Positions 1 through 6,804 of a stretch of 11,547 bases of DNA are shown in pieces. The position numbers were made by a program, and so were the translations under genes. This DNA comes from Clostridia bacterium (GTDB lineage: Bacteria; Bacillota; Clostridia; Oscillospirales; CAG-272): assembly GCA_024404655.1 (NCBI GenBank), contig JAKSPR010000055.1, positions 1 through 11,547 on the forward strand, in the 5' to 3' direction. Position 1 is the stretch's first letter. Each line of letters starts with the position of its first letter. A model generated the notes under the pieces. That model was not told where the DNA came from. It saw only the letters and a list, made by a program, of their open reading frames with translations, and did not search any database.

Positions 1-1
1 G

Positions 2-1405
2 CGCTTAAAGCACCGTTATCTTGACCTCCGCAGACCTGACCTCGCCCGCAATATCATTGCCCGCTCCGAGATCACCAAGGTCGCAAGAGACTATTACGCA
101 GCCAATAACTTCATTGATATCGAGACCCCGTGCCTCATCAAGCCGTCTCCCGAAGGCGCAAGAGACTATCTCGTTCCTTCCCGTGTGCATACCGGCAAGT
201 TCTACGCGCTGCCCCAGTCCCCCCAGCTTTATAAGCAGCTGCTCATGTGCTCCGGATTTGACCGTTATTTCCAGGTCGCCCGCTGCTTCCGTGACGAAGA
301 CCTCCGTGCAGACCGTCAGCCGGAATTTACCCAGCTTGATACCGAAATGTCCTTTGCTACCGCAGACGACGTCATGAATATGCACGAGGGCTTCATCAAG
401 TACCTGTTCCGTGAATACTTCCATAAGGAACTCACCGAGACCTTTATCCGCATGCCGTGGAAGGAAGCCATGGAGCGCTTCGGCTCCGATAAGCCCGATA
501 TCCGTTTCGGCTTCGAGCTTCATGATCTGACCGAATGTGTCAAGAATACCGAATTCAAGGTCTTCCGCGGTGCCATCGACGCCGGCGGTTCTGTCCGCGG
601 TATCAATATCGAGGGCGGTGCAAAGTTCACCCGTAAGGAGATCGATGCTCTGGGCGAATTTGTCAAGTCCTACCGTGCAAAGGGGCTTGCATGGCTCAAA
701 TGGAACGAAAACGGTGAAATTTCTTCCTCTTATGCAAAGTTCTTAACCGAGGATGAAAACGAAGCCATCAAGGCAGCTCTGGGCGCAAAGGCCGGAGACC
801 TGCTCCTGATCGTTGCTGATGCCAAGAATGCCGTTGTCTTTGATTCTCTCGGCGCTCTCCGTCGTCACTGCGCAAAGAAGCTGGGCATGCTCGATCCCTT
901 CGACTTCAAGTTCCTGTGGGTCACCGAATTCCCGCTGCTTGAGTGGAGCGAGGAAGACAACCGCTTCTATGCAATGCACCATCCCTTCACCTCTCCCATG
1001 GATGAGGATATCCAGTATCTCGACACCGATCCCGGCAGAGTCCGCGCAAAGGCTTACGATATCGTCCTCAACGGTACCGAGCTCGGCGGCGGTTCCGTCC
1101 GTATCCACGATAACGAGCTGCAGTCCCACATGTTCGATATTCTCGGCATCGCAAAGGAAGACGCAGAAGAAAAGTTCGGCTATCTGCTGGAAGCTTTCAA
1201 GTACGGCGTACCCCCGCATGCAGGTCTTGCATTCGGTCTCGACCGTCTGATCGCGCTCTTGCTCGGTCAGGAAGATATCCGCGATGTCATCGCCTTCCCG
1301 AAGGTACAGAACGCATCCGAGCTGATGTCCGGTGCGCCCGGTCTTGCTGACCCCAAGGGTCTGGAAGAGCTGGCTATCGCCGTTGTCAAGCCCATCGAAG
1401 AATAA
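2..1405 (+). CDS. aspS: Aspartyl-tRNA synthetase, 5'-truncated by the window edge
   Basis: Class II aminoacyl-tRNA synthetase that charges tRNA-Asp in the cytoplasm. The frame is open from base 2, and 467 codons are present before TAA. Bacterial AspRS is usually about 590 residues, so roughly 120 N-terminal residues, mainly the OB-fold anticodon-binding domain, lie outside the window. Visible parts, numbered from the first codon here: the RYLDLRR segment (5-11), the SPQLYKQLLM stretch, motif 2 around FRDED (96-100) followed by DRQPEFTQLD, a bacterial GAD insertion domain in the middle, and motif 3 GLAFGLDRL (408-416). The GAD insertion marks this as the bacterial rather than the archaeal type. 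Whether it is discriminating or also charges tRNA-Asn cannot be judged without the N-terminus. Eighty-eight bases separate it from the next gene, with no promoter seen, so co-transcription is likely. Confidence 0.97.
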   Translation, partial: RLKHRYLDLRRPDLARNIIARSEITKVARDYYAANNFIDIETPCLIKPSPEGARDYLVPSRVHTGKFYALPQSPQLYKQLLMCSGFDRYFQVARCFRDEDLRADRQPEFTQLDTEMSFATADDVMNMHEGFIKYLFREYFHKELTETFIRMPWKEAMERFGSDKPDIRFGFELHDLTECVKNTEFKVFRGAIDAGGSVRGINIEGGAKFTRKEIDALGEFVKSYRAKGLAWLKWNENGEISSSYAKFLTEDENEAIKAALGAKAGDLLLIVADAKNAVVFDSLGALRRHCAKKLGMLDPFDFKFLWVTEFPLLEWSEEDNRFYAMHHPFTSPMDEDIQYLDTDPGRVRAKAYDIVLNGTELGGGSVRIHDNELQSHMFDILGIAKEDAEEKFGYLLEAFKYGVPPHAGLAFGLDRLIALLLGQEDIRDVIAFPKVQNASELMSGAPGLADPKGLEELAIAVVKPIEE

Positions 1406-1420
1406 GCAAACAAAAAAATT

Positions 1421-1468
1421 ATGGCGGGGCTGCCGCAAGTGTTCTGCTTGCGTCGGCCCCGGTGCCAT
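1421..1468 (+). other. Long intergenic hairpin without a U-tract
   Basis: An inverted repeat lies between aspS and the pseudouridine synthase gene. The inner stem is GGGGCTG-C-CGCAAG paired with CTTGCG-T-CGGCCCC (one mismatch, one G-U, 7-base loop). It is extended by ATGGC/GCCAT after a 3-base bulge. On the + strand it is not followed by T residues. It is preceded by a run of seven A (1412-1418), so an RNA from the - strand would show hairpin plus U-tract. There is no - strand gene here that needs a terminator. It could be a weak or bidirectional terminator, or an RNA-processing or stability element between two co-transcribed genes. Confidence 0.6.
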
Positions 1469-1493
1469 ATACAGGAAAACAGGAGGTTTTCGC

Positions 1494-2456
1494 ATGAGAA
1501 CCCTGACCATCGGCAAAAACGACGCGGGACAGCGTCTGGATAAGTTTCTCACAAAGAACTTCAAGACCCTGCCCATGCCGCTGCTCTATAAATACATACG
1601 CTTAAAAAAGATCAAGGTCAACCGCAAGCGTGCGGAGCAGAATACCGTCCTCTGTGAAGGCGACACGGTGGAACTGTTCATCAAAGAGGAATTCTTTGAA
1701 GCAGTCACGCAGGACAACGCCTACCGGCGCGTCACGCCCCATCTGGAGATCGTCTATGAGGATGACAACATCCTCCTCTGTGACAAAAAACCTGGTTTGA
1801 TCGTCCACTCCGATGAGGAAGAGGAAGTCAATACCCTCATCAATCAGATCAAGGCGTATCTCTGGAAAAAGGGCGAATATGTCCCCGAAGAAGAAAACGC
1901 CTTCGCACCGGCGCTCTGCAACCGCATCGACCGCAACACCGGCGGTATCGTCATCGCGGCAAAGAACGCAGAAGCGCTCCGTGTCATGAACGAAAAGATC
2001 AAACAAGGTGAGATCGACAAACGCTATCTCTGCGCCGCTCACGGACGCTTTGAAAAAAAGGAAGGCGTGCTCCGGGGTTACCTCAAAAAGGATTCCCAGA
2101 CCAATATGGTTTCCGTCTTTGAAAAGAAGACCACGACCAGCCGTGAGGTCAAGGAGATCATCACGGAATACCGGGTTCTGAAAGAGAAAAACGATCTTTC
2201 CCTTTGTGAAGTACATCTTGTTACCGGACGCACTCATCAGATCCGCGCCCATCTTTCCTCCATCGGTCACCCGCTGCTGGGCGACGGCAAATACGGCGTC
2301 AATCGCGACGACCGCAGAGAGGGCTATAAATTCCAGGCGCTCTATTCCTACAAACTGACCTTTGCCTTCAGAACGGAATCTTCCCTTGATTATCTTGCAG
2401 GAAAGACCGTGGAGGTCAATCGGGATCATATATGGTTCTTAAAGGAATTTTCGTAA
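1494..2456 (+). CDS. RluA-family (RluC/RluD-type) 23S rRNA pseudouridine synthase with S4 domain
   Basis: Predicted to isomerise uridine to pseudouridine in RNA, most likely 23S rRNA. It is a 320-residue cytoplasmic protein, typical for the RluC/RluD branch. An S4 RNA-binding domain covers about residues 12-63. The catalytic domain follows, with the active-site motif NRIDRNTGG; the catalytic aspartate would be D146, and the family form is usually HRLDxxTSG. The second conserved block GRTHQIRAHL starts at 245 and runs into GHPLLGDGKYG. ATG 1494 was chosen because AGGAGG (1481-1486) sits 7 bases before it and the S4 domain begins soon after; the frame is open further upstream to 1332 without a comparable site. 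The next gene overlaps its 3' end by 25 bases. The exact target uridine cannot be read from sequence, so no symbol is given. Confidence 0.93.
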   Translation: MRTLTIGKNDAGQRLDKFLTKNFKTLPMPLLYKYIRLKKIKVNRKRAEQNTVLCEGDTVELFIKEEFFEAVTQDNAYRRVTPHLEIVYEDDNILLCDKKPGLIVHSDEEEEVNTLINQIKAYLWKKGEYVPEEENAFAPALCNRIDRNTGGIVIAAKNAEALRVMNEKIKQGEIDKRYLCAAHGRFEKKEGVLRGYLKKDSQTNMVSVFEKKTTTSREVKEIITEYRVLKEKNDLSLCEVHLVTGRTHQIRAHLSSIGHPLLGDGKYGVNRDDRREGYKFQALYSYKLTFAFRTESSLDYLAGKTVEVNRDHIWFLKEFS

Positions 2457-4150
2457 AACATCGCCTGATGGCGGCATACCTTTCGGCAATGCTGGGGGGA
2501 CTTCTGTCGGCAGTTTCCGTGCTTCTGGCGGCAGAGGAAAACACGGCGCTTGCCGTGACAGCAGCGGTGTGCGGATTTCTCTGTGCGGCGCCGTTTATGA
2601 CAGGCTTTGCCGGGCTCTGCGCAGACAAACACACAAAGCTTCGTGAAATCTTTGCTTTCGGCGCACTGTTCGGTGCATACCGCACACTGCCGGGGTACTG
2701 TTTCCTTTATGCCATGGCGGGAGCAGACTGGATCAGTCTGTCTTCCACGGTGACAGCACTGCTTGTGACGGCGGCGATTCTTGTGCTGACATTGCAGAGT
2801 GCTGTTCTCTGGGGTCTTGGCGCGATGTTTCTCTATGCCCTGTGGGTGCGGCAGCCCGGCAGACGGGAACTCTTCTGCCCACCTGCTTTTGCGCTGATCC
2901 ACGGGCTTATCGAGTTTTTGCAGGGCATCCTGCCCGCATCTCAGCCGGGGGACTTTCCGTGGCTCGGACTTCCGTGGCTGCGGCAGGCGCTGGCCTTTAC
3001 CGGGATACCGCTGTATCTGCAGGGAGCTGCGCTCGGCGGTTCTCTTTTCGTTGGCGGACTTGCCGTTCTTATCGGCGCATGGCTCGGCTATGCGGTGACG
3101 GCGGAAAAGGCGGCGCGGCGGTTTTCCTTCCTTGCAGCGGTACTGCTCCTTGCCGCCATGACGGGCGCAGGACAGCTTATGATGATCCTTCCTGCGGGGA
3201 AGACCACGAAAACCGTTTCCGCGGCTGTCGTCCAGGGAAACCTTGATTCCCATGACAAGTGGAGCGCAGAGGGCGCAGAGCTGGCAAAGGATCGGTATAT
3301 CACGCTGACCATGCAGGGGGAGGACGGACTGTATTCTCCCCTCGGTCCCGGTGTTGATCTTGTGCTCTGGCCGGAAAGCGCGGTTCCCCTGACCATCGAG
3401 CGGTATCCGGAGCTGGATGCGGAGCTTTCCGCACTGGCTCTGCGCGGGGATTTCACCCTGCTGACGGGTCTTTTTCACCGTACGGAGGATGCGTGCTATA
3501 CAAGCGCATACGCCTACAGCCCAGACGGTGAGCGCACGGAGGAGCCCTATTCCAAACAGGCGCTGGTACCATTCGGGGAGTACGTCCCCGGCGGCAGCGC
3601 TCTGATCGCCCGTTTCCCGGCTCTTGCGGAGCTGAATCTGTTCGGGGATCCGCTGACGGCGGGGGAGAATCCGTCTCCTCTGAAAACCGACGCCGGGCGC
3701 GTCGGTGTGCTTCTCTGTTTTGATACGGCATACGCATCGCCTGCTCTGGATGAGGTCCGGTACGGCGGCAGTATCTATGACGGGGCGGAGTACTTTGCGT
3801 GCCTTTCCAATACCGCATGGTTTGCGGACACGGCGGCAGGACGGCAGATGCTCGGTCATGCTGCACTGCGCTGCGCGGAGTTCCGGCGGGAGATGCTTGT
3901 CTCCTCCTCTACCGGCATTTCCGCTGTCATCGGTGCCAGAGGCGATGTGCGGGTCCGCAGTATGCCGGGTGAGACCGGTGTGCTCTTTGATGAGGTCACG
4001 GGATACGCGGGAAGGACTGTTTTTTCATATCCCGGCGAGAACGGCATCGCAGCTCTTGCGGTACTCGGTCTTGTTTTCCTGTTCATTATTCCGGGAAAAC
4101 CACCGAAAAAAGGTGCAAAATCCGTGAAAAACCGAAAAAACACCCATTGA
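2432..4150 (+). CDS. lnt: Apolipoprotein N-acyltransferase-like membrane protein (Lnt family, nitrilase domain)
   Basis: In Proteobacteria Lnt adds the third acyl chain to the N-terminal cysteine of lipoproteins at the outer face of the cytoplasmic membrane. This 572-residue protein has the full Lnt layout: about six or more hydrophobic segments in residues 12-253, a carbon-nitrogen hydrolase (nitrilase) domain at about 262-510, and a final membrane helix at about 537-554 with a basic tail. The catalytic triad candidates are E315 (LWPES), K375 (YSKQALVPFGEY, with E383) and C429. FPWLGLP (175-181) and NTAWFAD (460-466) also match the family. The residues after the catalytic cysteine are F430-D431, where E. 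coli Lnt has Tyr-Glu. ATG 2432 overlaps the preceding gene by 25 bases; GGAGG at 2411-2415 is rather far upstream (16 bases), so an internal start such as ATG 2468 remains possible. Family assignment is firm; activity on lipoproteins is inferred. Confidence 0.88.
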   Translation: MVLKGIFVKHRLMAAYLSAMLGGLLSAVSVLLAAEENTALAVTAAVCGFLCAAPFMTGFAGLCADKHTKLREIFAFGALFGAYRTLPGYCFLYAMAGADWISLSSTVTALLVTAAILVLTLQSAVLWGLGAMFLYALWVRQPGRRELFCPPAFALIHGLIEFLQGILPASQPGDFPWLGLPWLRQALAFTGIPLYLQGAALGGSLFVGGLAVLIGAWLGYAVTAEKAARRFSFLAAVLLLAAMTGAGQLMMILPAGKTTKTVSAAVVQGNLDSHDKWSAEGAELAKDRYITLTMQGEDGLYSPLGPGVDLVLWPESAVPLTIERYPELDAELSALALRGDFTLLTGLFHRTEDACYTSAYAYSPDGERTEEPYSKQALVPFGEYVPGGSALIARFPALAELNLFGDPLTAGENPSPLKTDAGRVGVLLCFDTAYASPALDEVRYGGSIYDGAEYFACLSNTAWFADTAAGRQMLGHAALRCAEFRREMLVSSSTGISAVIGARGDVRVRSMPGETGVLFDEVTGYAGRTVFSYPGENGIAALAVLGLVFLFIIPGKPPKKGAKSVKNRKNTH

Positions 4151-4174
4151 ATGGAAAAAAGTTTAACGAAAGTA

Positions 4175-4203
4175 TTGCTTTTTTGAAACGATTATGATAT
4201 AAT
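4175..4203 (+). promoter_or_regulatory. Sigma-A type promoter of rpmB
   Basis: TTGCTT (4175-4180) and TATAAT (4198-4203) are separated by exactly 17 bases. A TG dinucleotide one base upstream of the -10 (4195-4196) makes it an extended -10 promoter. Transcription would begin near 4210, giving a leader of about 75 bases before rpmB. The A/T-rich sequence around it contrasts with the flanking coding DNA. Confidence 0.85.
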
Positions 4204-4224
4204 ATAAGTCGTGTCTTGAATAGA

Positions 4225-4244
4225 TACGAATCAATCAGTTCGTA
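4225..4244 (+). other. Small stem-loop in the rpmB leader
   Basis: TACGAA (4225-4230) pairs with TTCGTA (4239-4244) across an 8-base loop inside the predicted 5' leader of rpmB. It lies about 26 bases before the ribosome binding site and does not mask it. It may stabilise the message or take part in ribosomal-protein feedback, but a 6-bp A/U-rich stem can also occur by chance. Confidence 0.3.
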
Positions 4245-4286
4245 ATGAGTTCTACGATAAATGTAATCACAGGAGGTGTCTGTCAC

Positions 4287-4475
4287 ATGGCAAAGTGCAG
4301 TGTTTGCGGAAAGGGTCTTGTTTTCGGCCGTACCGTTTCTCATTCCAACCGTAAGGTCAACAGAACGTTCAAGCCCAACATCAGAAGAGTCAAGGCTGTC
4401 GTCAACGGCACGCCGAAGACGGTGTATGTTTGCTCCCGCTGCCTTCGTTCCGGCAAGATCGACAGAGCTAACTAA
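4287..4475 (+). CDS. rpmB: 50S ribosomal protein L28, zinc-ribbon (C+) form
   Basis: Small protein of the large ribosomal subunit, 62 residues, the usual length for L28 in Firmicutes. It begins MAKCSVCGKG and carries two Cys-X2-Cys pairs, C4/C7 and C49/C52, so it is the zinc-binding C+ form. In many bacteria a C- paralogue replaces this form under zinc limitation; none is visible here. The highly basic middle section with HSNRKVNRTFKPN is characteristic. ATG 4287 follows AGGAGG (4271-4276) with 10 bases between. An in-frame ATG at 4245 would add 14 residues unlike L28 and lacks a ribosome binding site. The gene forms its own unit, with a promoter upstream and a terminator downstream. Confidence 0.97.
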   Translation: MAKCSVCGKGLVFGRTVSHSNRKVNRTFKPNIRRVKAVVNGTPKTVYVCSRCLRSGKIDRAN

Positions 4476-4548
4476 GTTGTTAGTTCCAGAGCAGACCTCG
4501 CGTTTGCTTTGCAGCATGTCCCGACAACGAAATACGCTGAACGCGGAT

Positions 4549-4599
4549 ATCTCCTTTTTCCATCGGTCAGAATTATGGCCGGATGAAAAGGAGATTTTT
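4549..4599 (+). terminator. Rho-independent terminator of rpmB
   Basis: ATCTCCTTTT (from 4549) pairs with AAAAGGAGAT (4586-4595). The stem continues inward through CATC/GATG and GGTC/GGCC with small bulges, and is followed by TTTTT (4595-4599). The 73 bases between the rpmB stop codon and this stem hold no gene. Confidence 0.8.
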
Positions 4600-4619
4600 G
4601 CGTTTTCGGATAAAAGTTC

Positions 4620-4648
4620 TTGATTTCTTCGGTAAATCATGGTACAAT
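4620..4648 (+). promoter_or_regulatory. Sigma-A extended -10 promoter for the DivIVA-like gene
   Basis: TTGATT (4620-4625) and TACAAT (4643-4648) have a 17-base spacer, with TG at 4640-4641 forming an extended -10. Transcription would start at about 4655, some 35 bases before the ATG at 4691. The in-frame ATG at 4658 falls almost on the start site and lacks room for a ribosome binding site. Confidence 0.85.
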
Positions 4649-4690
4649 AGGGACAGCATGAAACGAATCCGGCACAAAGGAGAAGTACGC

Positions 4691-5641
4691 ATGAGCGAAG
4701 ATAAGAATAACGAAAAAAAGTTCCGCACTGTATTTGGCGGCGGATATCAGAAATCCGATGTCAATGAATACATCGCCTCCATGCAGGCAGAGTTCATCAG
4801 CGTCGAGAATACACTCAAAAGCACCATTAACCGTCAGAAGGAGCAGATCGACAGCCTCCAGGCTGCCGCAATGTCCCTGAAAGCAAAGGAGGCCGAGAAC
4901 GCCTCTCTCCGCGCGACCGTGGAGAAAGCAGCGGAAGATATTGCCGCCGCTGAACAGAAGGCTGCTCAAGCGGAGGCCCGCTCCATGGCAGCAGAGGACG
5001 CAAAATCACAGGCCGAATGTGAAATGGAAATGACAAAGGCTGAGGCAGCCGCCCAGCGTGAACGCGCCGATGCCCTCGAAGCCGAGCTGCTTCTGGTCCG
5101 CAGAGAACTGGAAGAGGCAAGAGAAGCACAGAAGGAGGTCGCCGTGGAAACTGACCCTGTGGCAGTCATCGACGAGCCTGTCGTTCCCGTTCTGCCCGAT
5201 GATTATGAGACGCTCAGACAGAAGGCCGAGCAGTACGACAAGATGTCCGCCCAGATCGGCGCGGTCATGCTCAAGGCCGATGCCAATGCAGAAGCCATCA
5301 TCCGGAACGCCAAGGCAGAGGCAGAAAAGATGCTGAACGGCATCAATGCCGAGCTTGCTGCCACCCGCTCCAAAGCCAAGGGCTCCGCTGATGCGCTGAT
5401 CGGTGAGATCAGCGGAAAGGTCAGGGATATCAATTCCGTCTGCTGTGAGGATATCATGACCGATCTCGACGGCATCCGCGGTGCGCTGACCACCATGCTT
5501 TCTGCCGTGGAGGAAAAGTATACTGCCATCAACCAGCGGCTGGATACCGCCCGCGGAGATATGGAAGCTGCGGCAAAGACGGCGATCTATCAGGCTGCCG
5601 CTCCCCGCGTGCTCAAATCCACACAGGATAAGGCAGAATAA
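4691..5641 (+). CDS. DivIVA-like coiled-coil protein
   Basis: 316 residues. The N-terminal segment FRTVFGGGYQKSDVNEYI (11-28) resembles the start of DivIVA-family proteins (a short Phe/Gly/Tyr turn followed by a D-V-N/D-E-Y/F-I helix), which in DivIVA itself mediates membrane contact at poles and septa. The rest is mostly heptad-like, Ala/Glu/Lys-rich coiled coil in two parts, about 30-150 and 172-300. They are separated by a Pro/Val-rich linker around 151-172. The second coil contains repeated AEA/NAKAEAEK units typical of the family. There is no signal peptide or membrane helix. ATG 4691 has AAAGGAG (4676-4682) at good spacing. A role in cell division, polar growth or chromosome placement is inferred from the family. 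The resemblance is short, so a more distant coiled-coil scaffold is possible. The oxidoreductase gene follows after 39 bases without a terminator. Confidence 0.7.
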   Translation: MSEDKNNEKKFRTVFGGGYQKSDVNEYIASMQAEFISVENTLKSTINRQKEQIDSLQAAAMSLKAKEAENASLRATVEKAAEDIAAAEQKAAQAEARSMAAEDAKSQAECEMEMTKAEAAAQRERADALEAELLLVRRELEEAREAQKEVAVETDPVAVIDEPVVPVLPDDYETLRQKAEQYDKMSAQIGAVMLKADANAEAIIRNAKAEAEKMLNGINAELAATRSKAKGSADALIGEISGKVRDINSVCCEDIMTDLDGIRGALTTMLSAVEEKYTAINQRLDTARGDMEAAAKTAIYQAAAPRVLKSTQDKAE

Positions 5642-5680
5642 AAAGACAGTTCGATTTACCTGAAAGAAGGAACATTTGAA

Positions 5681-6715
5681 ATGAAAAACGGAAAACTCGG
5701 CTACGCTGTTGTCGGTCTCGGCATCGGCATGGCCCATGTGGATGCGGCGCTTGCCAACAAAGACTGCGAGCTTGTCGCTGTCTGTGACCTCATCCCCGCA
5801 AAGATGGAAAAGGTCAAGGCAAAAGAGGACGACGTCCTCATGTATACCGAATATGACGAAATGCTGAAAAACCCCGATATTGATATCGTATCGGTCTGTG
5901 TTCCCAGCGGCATGCACGCAGACTTCGCTGTACGTGCCATGGAAGCAGGGAAGAATGTCCTCTGCGAAAAGCCCATTGAACTGACCGTGGAGCGTGCTAT
6001 GCCTATTGAGGAAGCCCGTGTCCGTACCGGAAAGAAATGCGGTCTCGTCTTCCAGAACCGCAATAACGCATGTATGCGTCACATGAAGGAAGCCATCGAC
6101 TCCGGGCGGCTCGGCAAGGTTTTCTGCGGCACCTTCGCCGTCAAGTGGTACCGTGACGATCAGTATTATGTAGGCTGGCACGGCACATGGGATATGGACG
6201 GCGGCGGTTCCTTGATCAATCAGTCTGTTCATACCGTGGATCTCATGCAGTGGCTCTTGGGGGACGTGGAAAGCGTCACTTCCGAAATGCGCATCGTCGA
6301 TCACGATATTGAGACCGAGGACTTCACAGCATCTCTCATCCGCTTCAAGAGCGGCGCGGTCGCAACATTCGTTTCCACAACCTGTGCATATCCCGGTATC
6401 TGTACCGCCATTCAGGTTTACGGTACCGGCGGTTCCATCGAGGCTGACGCGGATTCCCTCACCGCATGGAAGCTCCGGGACGCCGATGAGGACGAGGAAG
6501 AAGACATGCTTGAACGCTACGGTCAGGGCAACCGCATGGCAGCCGTTATGGATCCTACCATGGTCGCAGGACATCAGTCCATGGTCGATGATATCATCGC
6601 CGCCGTGAAGGACGACCGGGACCCCCAGATCATGCCCCTCGAAGCCATGAAAGCCGTCCGCATCATAAACGCCGTCTACGAATCCGCAAAGACCGGCAAA
6701 ACCATCACATTCTGA
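5681..6715 (+). CDS. Gfo/Idh/MocA-family NAD(P)-dependent oxidoreductase
   Basis: 344 residues, usual for the family, which oxidises or reduces hydroxyl groups of sugars, inositols and related compounds in the cytoplasm. The N-terminal Rossmann fold shows the glycine-rich loop VVGLGIGMAHV (10-20) and an acidic residue ending strand 2 (D36), suggesting preference for NAD(H). CEKPIE (95-100) carries the family's catalytic lysine K97. The C-terminal alpha/beta domain includes GGGSLINQSVHTVDLMQWLLG, with H184 and D187 in the usual substrate and catalytic positions. An acidic insert, DADEDEEEDML, lies near 268-278. The start is supported by AAGAAGGAA about 9 bases upstream. The substrate cannot be told: no sugar transporter or kinase gene is adjacent. 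It is followed directly by a strong terminator and probably shares the transcript of the DivIVA-like gene. Confidence 0.92.
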   Translation: MKNGKLGYAVVGLGIGMAHVDAALANKDCELVAVCDLIPAKMEKVKAKEDDVLMYTEYDEMLKNPDIDIVSVCVPSGMHADFAVRAMEAGKNVLCEKPIELTVERAMPIEEARVRTGKKCGLVFQNRNNACMRHMKEAIDSGRLGKVFCGTFAVKWYRDDQYYVGWHGTWDMDGGGSLINQSVHTVDLMQWLLGDVESVTSEMRIVDHDIETEDFTASLIRFKSGAVATFVSTTCAYPGICTAIQVYGTGGSIEADADSLTAWKLRDADEDEEEDMLERYGQGNRMAAVMDPTMVAGHQSMVDDIIAAVKDDRDPQIMPLEAMKAVRIINAVYESAKTGKTITF

Positions 6716-6724
6716 TTTATGAGA

Positions 6725-6761
6725 GGCTGTCTCAAATGGAACATTTGAGACAGCCCGTTTT
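6725..6761 (+). terminator. Intrinsic terminator after the oxidoreductase gene
   Basis: A perfect 14-bp stem GGCTGTCTCAAATG / CATTTGAGACAGCC (6725-6738 and 6742-6755) with a 3-base GAA loop, followed by CGTTTT. It starts 10 bases after the stop codon. The T-tract is short, so partial read-through into the next gene is possible. That gene shows no promoter of its own in the 43 bases that remain. Confidence 0.8.
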
Positions 6762-6804
6762 CCGCTCCCGACAAAAATCCCGATAAAGAAAGGAATACTC
6801 TGAA

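Noticed and set aside
743..1576. Long open frame on the - strand across aspS
   Set aside because: It is antisense to a clear AspRS sequence with conserved motifs, has no recognisable domain, and is a by-product of codon bias in the real gene.
2426..3859. 477-codon open frame on the - strand across the Lnt-like gene
   Set aside because: Arg/Gln/His-rich low-complexity translation, no ribosome binding site or family resemblance, and fully antisense to a conserved membrane enzyme.
4476..4548. Possible structured RNA between rpmB and its terminator (CGCGTT/AACGCG, GTTGT/ACAAC)
   Set aside because: Pairings are short with long loops and conflict with each other. This looks like an ordinary 3' untranslated stretch.
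5006..6574. 522-codon open frame on the - strand across the DivIVA-like and oxidoreductase genes
   Set aside because: It spans two real genes and their intergenic gap antisense, with no domain. The + strand gene pair is far better supported.
6725..6755. Perfect inverted repeat as an insertion-sequence end or operator
   Set aside because: Only one copy, a 3-base loop and position right after a stop codon fit a terminator. No transposase gene or second inverted repeat is in the window.
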